DNA of 33,117 nt, from assembly GCA_022828125.1 (NCBI GenBank), contig JAJEJD010000017.1, positions 1 to 33,117 on the forward strand, written 5' to 3'. The notes under the pieces were generated by a model, which saw only the letters and a list, made by a program, of their open reading frames with translations, searched no databases and had not been told where the DNA came from. This document shows positions 6,419 to 13,598 of the stretch, piece by piece (the stretch's first letter is position 1; each line of letters opens with the position of its first letter). The DNA comes from a bacterium (GTDB lineage: Bacteria > UBA8248). The position numbers and the translations under genes were made by a program.

Positions 6419-7603
6419 ATGGCAAAAGCCGCACAAGCCGTCCGCAAGGAACCGTGGTTCGCGTATTTTCCCGATGACTACCGCTGGTCCGCCGGTGTGG
6501 GCATCGCCTATTCCACGTCCTATTGGGGTTCGTCCACGATGGGCGAGGTCGACAGGGTCTGCCGCAAGTTAAAGGGCAAGATAGGCGACGACGACGCCTG
6601 GTTCGACGAATGGGTGAGCGAGGCCGACAGGATGCGCTCCTTGGGGCTCGCCGCCGCCAGAAAAAAGAACGACCTCTCCGCCGCCGCTTTCTTCAAGCGC
6701 GCGTGTTTCTACTATCAGCTCGGCGAGCGGTTCCGCACACCCAAGGACAAGGCGGCGAACGCCGCGTACCGCAAATCGCTGGACAGCTTCAAGCGCTTCG
6801 CCGCGCTCACCGACGCGCCGCGCATTGAGCACGTGGAGATCCCCTTCGAGGGCAAAAAGACGCTGCCCGGCATCCTCATTCACGCGCAAAACACGAGAAA
6901 GAGAAAACCGCCCGTGGTGGTTTCTTTCGACGGCTTCGACGTTTCGAAGGAGATTCAGTACATCCTGGGCGCGGAAGACCTCGTGCGCCGGGGGATGAGC
7001 GTACTCGCCGTGGATGCACCCGGAAACGGGGAGGCCATCCGTTTCAGGAAGCTCTTCCTGCGCCACGATCATGAAACCGCGGGCGCTGCGGCCCTCGATT
7101 ATCTCGAAGGGCGCAATGACGTGGACGCGAAGCGCGCGGGCGTCATGGCGATCAGCCTGGGCGGCTACTACGCGCCCAGAAACGCGAGCATGGAGCGCCG
7201 CTTCAAGGCGTGCGTGGCCTGGGGAGCGATCTGGGACTACCAGCGGGTGTGGCGCGACAGAATCGCCGCCGCCTACAAGACGGCTCTCTCGGTTCCCGGG
7301 CATCACCTGGAGTGGATTTTCAACCTGGACTCCACCGAGGAGTGCCTCGACGTCCTCGCGGACTTCAAGCTCGAGGGCGTGGTGCAGAACATGCGCTGCC
7401 CGTTCCTGCTGATTCACGGAGAAGGCGACCAGCAGATCCCCCTCGCCGACGCGAAAAGGCTCTTCAATGCCTCGGGCTCCAAAGACAAGACGCTCCGAAT
7501 CGTCAAGGGGACCGAAACGGGCGCCCAGCACTGCCAGATGGACAACGTGCCCCCCTACGCGCACGAGATTTTCGACTGGCTGAAGCTCAAGCTGGGCGCG
7601 TAG
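6419..7603 (+). CDS. Alpha/beta hydrolase with N-terminal helical domain (paralogue B)
   Basis: The protein is 394 aa and clearly homologous to paralogue A along its whole length (WFAYFPDDYRWS, GEVDRVCRKL, LGERFRTPKDK, NTRKRKPPVVV). The predicted triad Ser246 (AISLGGYYAP), Asp337 (HGEGDQQIP) and His371 (GAQHC) is shifted by exactly three residues relative to A. GCAAGGAG lies nine bases before ATG 6419. It precedes a plus-strand crotonase / acyl-CoA synthetase / crotonase series and probably belongs to the same pathway, although 250 bp with a hairpin separate it from the next gene. A and B most likely arose by local duplication and then diverged. Confidence 0.9.
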   Translation: MAKAAQAVRKEPWFAYFPDDYRWSAGVGIAYSTSYWGSSTMGEVDRVCRKLKGKIGDDDAWFDEWVSEADRMRSLGLAAARKKNDLSAAAFFKRACFYYQLGERFRTPKDKAANAAYRKSLDSFKRFAALTDAPRIEHVEIPFEGKKTLPGILIHAQNTRKRKPPVVVSFDGFDVSKEIQYILGAEDLVRRGMSVLAVDAPGNGEAIRFRKLFLRHDHETAGAAALDYLEGRNDVDAKRAGVMAISLGGYYAPRNASMERRFKACVAWGAIWDYQRVWRDRIAAAYKTALSVPGHHLEWIFNLDSTEECLDVLADFKLEGVVQNMRCPFLLIHGEGDQQIPLADAKRLFNASGSKDKTLRIVKGTETGAQHCQMDNVPPYAHEIFDWLKLKLGA

Positions 7604-7636
7604 CGGGGACCCAAATTTTCCTTCATAGCCCGCTGC

Positions 7637-7672
7637 GGCGTCCCGGTTCTCTCGCAGGAGGGCCGGGACGCC
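7637..7672 (+). terminator. Possible terminator or stem-loop after hydrolase B
   Basis: GGCGTCCCGG (7637-7646) and CCGGGACGCC (7663-7672) form a perfect 10-bp stem with a 16-nt loop, 33 bp after the stop codon. A CTTTTT run follows only about 10 nt later, so termination efficiency is uncertain. Confidence 0.4.
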
Positions 7673-7853
7673 GGGGTGAACGCTTTTTCGCCGGACGCTC
7701 TTCACGGACGAGCCGTGCGTTCGCGAAACCGGCCAAACGCCGGTTGACCCGAGCGGCGCTTATCGTCATTACAATGAATGCACGGGTGTGCGCCGAGGCG
7801 GACGCCGCCCGAGACGACGATAAAATCTCATTGAACAAGGGGGCATACGCCAC

Positions 7854-8639
7854 ATGAACTATGAGAACGTGCGCACCGAGATGGACGGTGAGTTGCTGAT
7901 CGTCACGCTGCACCGGCCCGAGAAGCGAAACGCCATGACCCACCAGATGCGGGTCGACCTGCTCGACTGCGCCCGACGCGCCGAGACCGACGACGCCGTG
8001 AAGGCCATCGTCTTCACCGGGCATGGGGAGGAGTCGTTTTCCGCCGGCGCCAACATCCCCGAACTGGAACAGCGAACGCTGGTGTCTGAGATGGGCCCCT
8101 CGGCCTCGCTGCGCAAGGAGCTTCCGACCGCCATCGAGCGTCTCGGCAAGCCGAGCGTGGCCGCGATCAACGGCTACTGCTTCGGTGCGGGCCTCGAATT
8201 CTCGATGGGCTGCACGATCCGCATCGCGAGCGAGAACGCCCTGCTCGGACTGCCGGAGATCAACTTCGGCCAGATTCCCGGCAGCGGCGGCACGCAGCGC
8301 CTCTACCGGTTCGTGGGGCTGGGCTGGGCCATGCAGATGATCCTGACGGGGCAGCGCGTCGACGCCGAGACCGCGCGCGAAATCGGTCTCGTCACCGAAG
8401 TCCTGCCGCTGGCCGACCTCATCCCCCGCGCGAAGGAACTGGCGCGCCTGCTCGGGGCGCAGGCCCCCATGGCGTTCGTCGCCGGGCGCGACGCCGTTCT
8501 GCGCTCCACGGAAACCGAGCTTCTCGCGGGCATCGACTTCGAGCGCAAGCTCTACGCCATCTGCATGGCGACCGAGGACAGCCGCGAAGCGCTCAAAGCC
8601 TACGTCGAAAAGCGCGCGCCCGAGTACAAGGGCCGCTAA
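7854..8639 (+). CDS. Enoyl-CoA hydratase/isomerase (crotonase) family protein 1
   Basis: The protein is 261 aa, standard for the family. The oxyanion-hole segment SAGANIPE is at 63-70 and GYCFGAGLEFSMGC at 108-120. Both glutamates that activate water in enoyl-CoA hydratases are present (Glu115 and Glu135, the latter in LPEINFGQIPGSGGTQRL), so hydratase chemistry is plausible. It should act on a CoA thioester in the cytoplasm. AAGGGGG lies about ten bases before ATG 7854. The acyl-CoA synthetase gene starts 14 bp after its stop codon, and a second crotonase follows that, so the three form an operon. Confidence 0.93.
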   Translation: MNYENVRTEMDGELLIVTLHRPEKRNAMTHQMRVDLLDCARRAETDDAVKAIVFTGHGEESFSAGANIPELEQRTLVSEMGPSASLRKELPTAIERLGKPSVAAINGYCFGAGLEFSMGCTIRIASENALLGLPEINFGQIPGSGGTQRLYRFVGLGWAMQMILTGQRVDAETAREIGLVTEVLPLADLIPRAKELARLLGAQAPMAFVAGRDAVLRSTETELLAGIDFERKLYAICMATEDSREALKAYVEKRAPEYKGR

Positions 8640-8653
8640 TCCCGGGATCGCGC

Positions 8654-10267
8654 ATGAAGCCTTCTCTTCTCGACCAGGGAAAAATCGAGTCCTACCTCGC
8701 CGCAGGCTACTGGACGCGCGAGACGATGGTGGAGCGCTACGCCGCCTATGCGCGTGATTTTCCGGAGAAAATCGCCTGCCGCGATTCACAAGAGGAGATC
8801 ACCTGGCGGGGGCTGGATGAACTCACCGACCGCATCGCCGCGAACCTGATCGCGCGGGGAATCGAGCGCGACGCCCGCGCCCTGGTGCAGATGGCATCCT
8901 CGAACCGCGAGATAGTCTTGCGCATCGCATTCAAGAAAGCGGGAATCATCGGCTGTTTCGCCCCCATGCAATGGCGAAGCAAGGAACTGGGCTACGCCTC
9001 TCGGGAACTGGAGCCGAGCGTCATCTTCGCCTCACCTAAACCTCGGGATGATGGAGAAGAAACTTGGATGGATGAGGCGGCAGGCGTTACCTCGCCCATC
9101 CTTCGCGTCGATCTCTCCAAGGAATCTCCCGAAGGGTGGCTGCCCTGGGCCGATCTGACCAGGCCGCCCGAGAACGCGGGAGCGATGGAGGAAATCGTCT
9201 CCCGGGCTTTCCGCTTCGATGAGATTTCCATGATCACGGTCTCGAGCGGATCCAGCGGCTTTTCGAAGCTGTGCGAATGGCCCGAAGGGGCGCAAATGTG
9301 TCTCGCCCGCGCAAACGGCGCGCGATTGTGTATCAGCGAGGACGACAACATCGGCGTTTTCGCGCCGATGGCGGGGGGCGCGGGGCTGCTGGTCTGGGTG
9401 ACGTCCGGCATGACGCCGTGCGCCTTCACGTTCCCCGAATCCTATAACGCGCGCGCTTTGCTGGCGCTCATCGAGAGCGCAAAGATCACCGTGGCGACGA
9501 CCGTGCCCGTCATCCTGAACCGGCTGGCGCAGGAAGATTTGGGCGCCTTCGACCTCAGTTCGCTGCGCGCCATCAGAATCGGCACGGCGGCGGCGGATCT
9601 CGATGCGGCGCGCCATGTGGAAAGCCTCACCGATTGCCGCGTCGTGGTCGCGGCGGGCAGCATGGAAACCCCCGGCTTCGCGCACGCGGATTTCAACGAT
9701 CCCGCCGCGCTCAGGCTGAACGGCAGCGTCGGTCTCCCGCACCGGGGATGCCGCTGGCGGATCGAGGATGAGGAGGGAAACGCGCTGCCCCGGGGGAGCG
9801 TCGGCCACTTCAAGCTCTCGGCCCCTTACGCGTCTTCGGGCTACTGGAAGGACCCGGAAGGCACGAGAGCGGTCTGGTCGGAGGGCTGGAACGCCACCGG
9901 CGACATCGCGGCCATCGACGAGGACGGCCGCTTGCGGCTTCTGGGCCGCAGCAAAGAGGTCATCAACCGCAGCGGCCAGAAGATACTGCCGGTCGAGGTC
10001 GAGCGCGAGATCGCCAAACACCCCGACGTCTTCGAGTGCGCCGTAGTCGCGGCGCCCGACCCCGAATACGGCGAGGCGCCCTGGGCGTTCATTCAGCCCC
10101 ACGAGGGCAGGAGCCTCGACGCGGAAGCTCTGGCCGATGCGCTCAGGGCGAGCGGCCTCGCCACCTACAAGATACCGGCGCGGTTCATCGAACTGCCCGA
10201 ATTCCCCCGCGTCGCGAGCGACAAGATCGACAAGAAGGCGCTGCTGCAAATGGCGCCCGCGGAATAG
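8654..10267 (+). CDS. AMP-binding acyl-CoA synthetase / acid-CoA ligase
   Basis: The protein is 537 aa, of the ANL adenylate-forming superfamily. Core motifs are a phosphate-binding loop VSSGSSGFSK (196-205), AGSMETPGF (A5), ATGDIAAIDEDG (A7), the hinge GRSKEVINRSGQK (A8) and the C-terminal catalytic-lysine motif ASDKIDKKAL (Lys524). The phosphate loop departs from the usual SGTTGxPK: Pro is replaced by Ser. It probably activates a carboxylic acid to a CoA thioester for the flanking crotonases. Fatty, aromatic and alicyclic acids all remain possible. ATG 8654 has no good ribosome-binding site, consistent with translational coupling to the crotonase stop codon 14 bp upstream. Confidence 0.92.
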   Translation: MKPSLLDQGKIESYLAAGYWTRETMVERYAAYARDFPEKIACRDSQEEITWRGLDELTDRIAANLIARGIERDARALVQMASSNREIVLRIAFKKAGIIGCFAPMQWRSKELGYASRELEPSVIFASPKPRDDGEETWMDEAAGVTSPILRVDLSKESPEGWLPWADLTRPPENAGAMEEIVSRAFRFDEISMITVSSGSSGFSKLCEWPEGAQMCLARANGARLCISEDDNIGVFAPMAGGAGLLVWVTSGMTPCAFTFPESYNARALLALIESAKITVATTVPVILNRLAQEDLGAFDLSSLRAIRIGTAAADLDAARHVESLTDCRVVVAAGSMETPGFAHADFNDPAALRLNGSVGLPHRGCRWRIEDEEGNALPRGSVGHFKLSAPYASSGYWKDPEGTRAVWSEGWNATGDIAAIDEDGRLRLLGRSKEVINRSGQKILPVEVEREIAKHPDVFECAVVAAPDPEYGEAPWAFIQPHEGRSLDAEALADALRASGLATYKIPARFIELPEFPRVASDKIDKKALLQMAPAE

Positions 10268-10303
10268 AAGCAACGCTACCGAAAAGATAGGAGAACCCTG
10301 GCG

Positions 10304-11101
10304 ATGGCACACGGCGAAGACTTACACGGCGCGAGTTTCGACGGCTTCACGGTCGAGATAGACGCAGAGCAACAGCGCGGCGACGTTATTCTCGACCGCG
10401 GCGAGATGAACACGATCAGCATGGGCCAGCGCGAGGAACTGCGCGCCGCCTTCGAGAACCTGGACCTCGACGATCGCGTGCGCGTCATCGTGCTGCGCGC
10501 CACCGGGCCCAACTTCTCCTCGGGCGGATTCATTCGCGGCTTCATGGAGGCCTCGCCCGAGCACGTCTCGAATCTGGCGGACAACATCGCCGCGCCCACG
10601 CGGTGCGCAAAACCGACCATCGCCGCGAACCGCGGCTACTGCTTCGGCGTGGGTTTCGAGATTTCTCTGGCGTGCGATTTCCGCATCGCGTCCGACACGG
10701 CCCTCTACGCCCTGCCCGAGCAGCGCCTGGGGCAGATTCCGGGTTCGGGCGGCTCGGCGCGCCTGCAGAAGATGATCGGCATCACGCGGACGAAGCACAT
10801 CGTCATGCGCTCGAAGCGCATCGGCGGCGCTCAGGCATACGAGTGGGGCATCATCACCGAAGTCGTGCCGGACGATGAACTCGAAAAAGCCACAGACGCC
10901 CTGGTGGCCGAGCTTTGCGGGTTCGCCCCGCTCGCGCAGCGGACGGCCAAGCGCCTGCTCAACGAGACCGAAGACACCTTCCTGTCCCTGGGGATACAAC
11001 TGGAGGGACATTGCTACTCGCGGCTTCGCCAGTCGGACGATTTCAAAGAGGGCGTGGAGGCCTTTCACGAGAAGCGCAAACCCAATTTCAGGGGGAGTTG
11101 A
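10304..11101 (+). CDS. Enoyl-CoA hydratase/isomerase (crotonase) family protein 2
   Basis: The protein is 265 aa. GYCFGVGFEISLAC (111-124) and LPEQRLGQIPGSGG (137-150) hold the two candidate catalytic glutamates, Glu119 and Glu139. The oxyanion segment is SSGGFIRGF (72-80), with Gly-Phe where hydratases usually have Ala-Asp. It differs from crotonase 1 in the N-terminal third but shares the active-site blocks, so the two may catalyse successive steps. AGGAG lies about ten bases before ATG 10304, and the gene starts 36 bp after the synthetase stop codon. Repeat copy 4 lies shortly downstream and probably marks the end of the transcription unit. Confidence 0.9.
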   Translation: MAHGEDLHGASFDGFTVEIDAEQQRGDVILDRGEMNTISMGQREELRAAFENLDLDDRVRVIVLRATGPNFSSGGFIRGFMEASPEHVSNLADNIAAPTRCAKPTIAANRGYCFGVGFEISLACDFRIASDTALYALPEQRLGQIPGSGGSARLQKMIGITRTKHIVMRSKRIGGAQAYEWGIITEVVPDDELEKATDALVAELCGFAPLAQRTAKRLLNETEDTFLSLGIQLEGHCYSRLRQSDDFKEGVEAFHEKRKPNFRGS

Positions 11102-11165
11102 GAAGGTTTCGGACAACTCTTTTTCGCAAATCTCCCCGGCTTCCAGGTTCGCCGTCCCTCCCATT

Positions 11166-11375
11166 GGGGCTGTTGAAAAAGCCTTTGTCAAAGGAGCAAC
11201 CCCCCCTACCCCCCCTTGTCAGGGGGGTATAAAAAGGCGATGCGCCCCCGCCGGGCCGAGGGGGTTTTGTTTTTTCTTGCCCCCCTGACAAGGGGGGGTA
11301 GGGGGGGTTGCCTTTATGGGGTTTCCCTTTCAGAGGATTGCCATTCCCCTCTCAGAGGGTTTTCCAACAGCCCCC
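11166..11375. repeat. Mosaic inverted-repeat element, copy 4 (about 210 bp, centre inverted)
   Basis: The copy starts GGGGCTGTTGAAAAAGCC and ends TTTTCCAACAGCCCC. The arms are the standard poly-C and poly-G blocks (left from about 11202, right about 11279-11311), but the centre reads GGCGATGCGCCCCCGCC, the reverse complement of copies 1 and 3. The right flank inside the terminus has GGGTTTCCCTTTCAGAGG and CCATTCCCCTCTCAGAGG, which reappears inverted at the left end of copy 6. The sequence CATT lies just outside both ends. Together with the candidate promoter at 11413, it accounts for the 11102-11519 gap. Confidence 0.9.
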
Positions 11376-11412
11376 ATTCAACCGAGCCTCCCGTGCTACG
11401 CTAATTGTTTTA

Positions 11413-11421
11413 TGCTATATT
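11413..11421 (+). promoter_or_regulatory. Candidate extended -10 promoter for the VOC / creatininase pair
   Basis: TGCTATATT reads as an extended -10 element (TGn then TATATT), about 100 bp before the VOC start, in a short AT-rich patch just outside repeat copy 4. No convincing -35 is present, which extended -10 promoters can tolerate. Confidence 0.3.
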
Positions 11422-11519
11422 GCCGCTATATCTCGTACATGCAAGATTCCGGTACGGGCGCCATCCCGAAAGACGGTTGGCCCGCAAGGTTTTCTCAAGA
11501 CCAATGGGGGGAGATCGTC

Positions 11520-11990
11520 ATGATAGGTCCCATGCACCATTCCAGCAGAACGGTTTCGGACATCGAAAGGTCCATCGCTTTTTACCGCGACACCTTGGGC
11601 TTCGAGGTGGTGGAGGACATCTCCTCCGACGAGGAGGGTATCCAGTACGCCTCGACCACGCCGGAGAGCAAGCTGCGCATCGTCATGCTCCAGGCGGGAG
11701 GCGCGGTCGTGGAGCTCATCCAGTTCCTGAAACAGGAGGGAAAGCCCTACGACAATCCGCCGGCGCTGAACGACGTGGGCAGCAGCCACATCGCCTTCGA
11801 GCCCGAAGACATGGACGCCGCCTACGAGGACCTCGTGGCCAAGGGCGTGCAGTTCGCCACCCCGCCCCAGGTGACGTGGCGCGGCCCGGGCCGCTACTGG
11901 CGAGCCGCCATTTTCTACGATCCGGACGGCTTCGATCTGGCCCTGTTCAAAATGTATGAGGGAGAACCCGCCGAGGCCGTCTCCGGCTGA
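11520..11990 (+). CDS. VOC (glyoxalase/bleomycin resistance/dioxygenase) superfamily protein
   Basis: The protein is 156 aa from ATG 11520, which has GGGGGAGA about nine bases upstream; a longer in-frame reading from 11316 would run through the repeat element and is rejected. Paired beta-alpha-beta modules are visible: MHHSSRTVSDIERSIAFYRD then GAVVELIQF in the first, SSHIAFEPEDMDAAYEDLV then DGFDLALFKM in the second. Candidate metal ligands are the N-terminal His residues, Glu in VVELIQF and His in SSHIAFE. The role could be an isomerase, a lyase or a ring-cleavage enzyme; the substrate is unknown. It is 29 bp upstream of the creatininase-family gene, so the two are probably co-transcribed. 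Confidence 0.87.
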   Translation: MIGPMHHSSRTVSDIERSIAFYRDTLGFEVVEDISSDEEGIQYASTTPESKLRIVMLQAGGAVVELIQFLKQEGKPYDNPPALNDVGSSHIAFEPEDMDAAYEDLVAKGVQFATPPQVTWRGPGRYWRAAIFYDPDGFDLALFKMYEGEPAEAVSG

Positions 11991-12019
11991 GTCCGAAACC
12001 TTATGGAGGGAACGACGCC

Positions 12020-12793
12020 ATGATGCTGAGCGACCTGACCTGGATGGAAATCCGCGACCTGATTCCCGAAAACCCCGTCATCATCCAGCCCGTGGGCTCG
12101 ACCGAGCAGCACGGCCCCCACCTGCCGGTTCAGGTGGATATTTCGAGCGCCTTCGAGGTCGCGAAAGCCGTCGGCGACAGGACGGGCTGCCTCGTCGCCC
12201 CGCCGCTTCCCTACGGATACTCGGAAGTCTGGGAGAATTTCCCCGGCACCATCAGCTTCACGGTCGATACCTTCATGGCCTGCGTCGCCGAAATCACCGA
12301 GAGCCTGGTGCGCAACGGCTTCAAGCGGATTTTCTTCCTGAACGGCCACAACCCCAACCTCCCCCTGCTCCAGACCATGATGTTCAAGCTCATGGACCGC
12401 TACGGCAGGGACGGAGACAAGCTCATCGTCGCGGGTAGCTACTTCATGGTGGACAAGGAAACGTGCGACGCCATCGGCGACAACTTCCGCGAGGGCACCC
12501 ACGCGAACGAGTTCGAGACGGCCTTCATGATGCACATCCGCCCGGACATGGTGCACGTCGACCGCCTGGGCGACTGGGAGTACAAGCCCGAACTCGTGCT
12601 CTCCTATATGCACGGGGTGACCTCGGTCGTGCGCCTGCCCGACAGCCGGGTGCACAACGGCGTCTACGGCGACCCGCGCCGGGCCACGCCGGAGAAGGGC
12701 CGCCAGTACTTCGAGGCCTGCGTGAACAAGGTGGTCGAGATCGTCGAGAACTTCAACCCGGAATACTTCGGAATCCAGGAGGTCTACACCTAG
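12020..12793 (+). CDS. Creatininase-family amidohydrolase
   Basis: The protein is 257 aa, the usual length for the family (creatinine amidohydrolase, mycofactocin peptidase, FAPy deformylase relatives). The signature PVGSTEQHGPHLP supplies Glu29 and His31, and Asp40 follows; the second half gives His110 (FLNGHNPN) and His161/Glu164 (HANEFET). These match the five metal ligands of the creatininase fold. The usual NGHGGN and HAGE glycines are replaced by asparagine (NGHNPN, HANE), which suggests a specificity subgroup distinct from true creatininase. GGAGGG lies nine bases before ATG 12020. Confidence 0.9.
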   Translation: MMLSDLTWMEIRDLIPENPVIIQPVGSTEQHGPHLPVQVDISSAFEVAKAVGDRTGCLVAPPLPYGYSEVWENFPGTISFTVDTFMACVAEITESLVRNGFKRIFFLNGHNPNLPLLQTMMFKLMDRYGRDGDKLIVAGSYFMVDKETCDAIGDNFREGTHANEFETAFMMHIRPDMVHVDRLGDWEYKPELVLSYMHGVTSVVRLPDSRVHNGVYGDPRRATPEKGRQYFEACVNKVVEIVENFNPEYFGIQEVYT

Positions 12794-12833
12794 GGCCGGG
12801 GACGCAAGGCGGAAGAGGCCTTCGATTCATTGA

Positions 12834-12923
12834 CGAATCCACCCCGTGCGGGATGTGCCACTCGCTGACAAGCTGTACCACGAACACCTCGAAGAGTTGA
12901 GACGGGAGGGATTGATCCCATGA
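12834..12923 (+). pseudogene. C-terminal remnant of a RelE/HigB-like (gp49-type) toxin gene
   Basis: An open frame from 12834 to a TGA at 12921-12923 encodes a tail ending PLADKLYHEHLEELRREGLI. This resembles the C-terminus of gp49-like HigB toxins (typically IPxADxLYxxHLxEL). An in-frame TGA at 12831 and the absence of any matching upstream sequence show that the first roughly 80 residues are gone. The stop overlaps the next ATG (ATGA), the classic toxin-antitoxin arrangement. The assignment rests on family memory plus the overlap. Confidence 0.6.
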
Positions 12924-13107
12924 GCGGACGCCGCGCCTTCACCGACCTGACGAAGGATTTCCCGGCGGAGCGCCGCGCGCGCGTGGATGCCCGCAAGACC
13001 GCGCTTCGCCGCGCCATGCCCTTGCACGAGTTGCGCCGCGCGCGGACATGTACGTCTCGAACCTGCGCGCATATATCGAAGCGATGGGCGGCGGTGCAAT
13101 CGCTCCC
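12920..13107 (+). pseudogene. XRE-type antitoxin remnant with internal deletion and frameshift
   Basis: The first about 40 codons from ATG 12920 (MSGRRAFTDLTKDFPAERR, then ALRRAMPLHELRRAR) look like the start of an XRE antitoxin that follows a HigB-like toxin. The end of such a protein, DMYVSNLRAYIEAMGG, is encoded at 13045-13092 but in another frame (offset of two). The helix-turn-helix section expected between them is missing. The junction lies in a GCGCGCGG-rich stretch, so a deletion of tens of bases that was not a multiple of three is the simplest explanation. Repeat copy 5 begins at 13114, where the C-terminus would continue. Confidence 0.65.
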
Positions 13108-13113
13108 TTTTCG

Positions 13114-13407
13114 GAGTTGTTGAGAAAATCTTTGCCAAGGGAGTAGCCCCCCAACCCCCCTTGTCAGGGGATAAAGGCACCCCCCCTACCCCCCCTACCC
13201 CCCCTTGACAGGGGGGTAAAAAAAGCAAACCCCCGACAAGAGGGATAAAAACAAAAAAGGTTCCCCCGACAGGGGGAGTAAAAAAAAGACCCCCCTGACA
13301 AGGGGGGGTAGGGGGGTTGCCTTTCGACGAGGAAAGCCGGGGTTCGCGCGAAAGCGGCCTTCCCGCTAAAGGCAATATCCCCCGACGAGGACTTTTTCAA
13401 CAACCCT
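13114..13407. repeat. Mosaic inverted-repeat element, copy 5 (degenerate, about 294 bp)
   Basis: The copy starts GTTGTTGAGAAAATCTTTGCC and ends GACTTTTTCAACAACCC. It has stacked arm pieces (CCCCCCAACCCCCCTTGTCAGGGG, then C7-TA-C6-TA-C7-TTGACAG6) and a centre of shorter CCCCCGACA / GGGGG palindromes separated by A-runs, instead of the usual GGCGGGGGCGCATCGCC. It is the most rearranged copy and abuts the toxin-antitoxin remnant. Confidence 0.85.
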
Positions 13408-13423
13408 TTCCCGGTCGCGATTG

Positions 13424-13458
13424 CCCTTCGATATGCCGCCTTCGGCGGCTACTCAGGG
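13424..13458. repeat. Short palindrome with GCCGCC-TTC-GGCGGC core
   Basis: CCCTTCGATAT, then GCCGCC, loop TTC, GGCGGC and TACTCAGGG form a compact hairpin with outer CCCT/AGGG pairing. It resembles widespread small proteobacterial intergenic palindromes, by memory. Nothing else was recognised in 13459-13577. Confidence 0.5.
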
Positions 13459-13577
13459 TGAGGAGTGGTGATGCCGCTAGGGGCGAGGAGAATGTTGCGC
13501 CGGTCAGCGTGAAAGTGAGATGCGCGAACTTTGCAGGGCAAGAGAGAGTGATGTCGCCGATGAGAGCAGGGATGAAA

Positions 13578-13597
13578 CCCGCGCCGAGCGGCGCGGG
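13578..13597 (-). terminator. Stem-loop terminator after the carbohydrate ABC operon
   Basis: CCCGCGCC and GGCGCGGG form an 8-bp GC-only stem with a 4-nt loop. It begins one base after the ATPase stop codon on the minus strand and is followed by TTTCATC. The T-tract is short, so termination may be partial. Confidence 0.6.
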
Positions 13598-13598
13598 C

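Noticed and set aside
7744-7775. Promoter TTGACC ... TACAAT upstream of crotonase 1
   Set aside because: The hexamers are good, but the 20-nt spacing is too long for a supported call.
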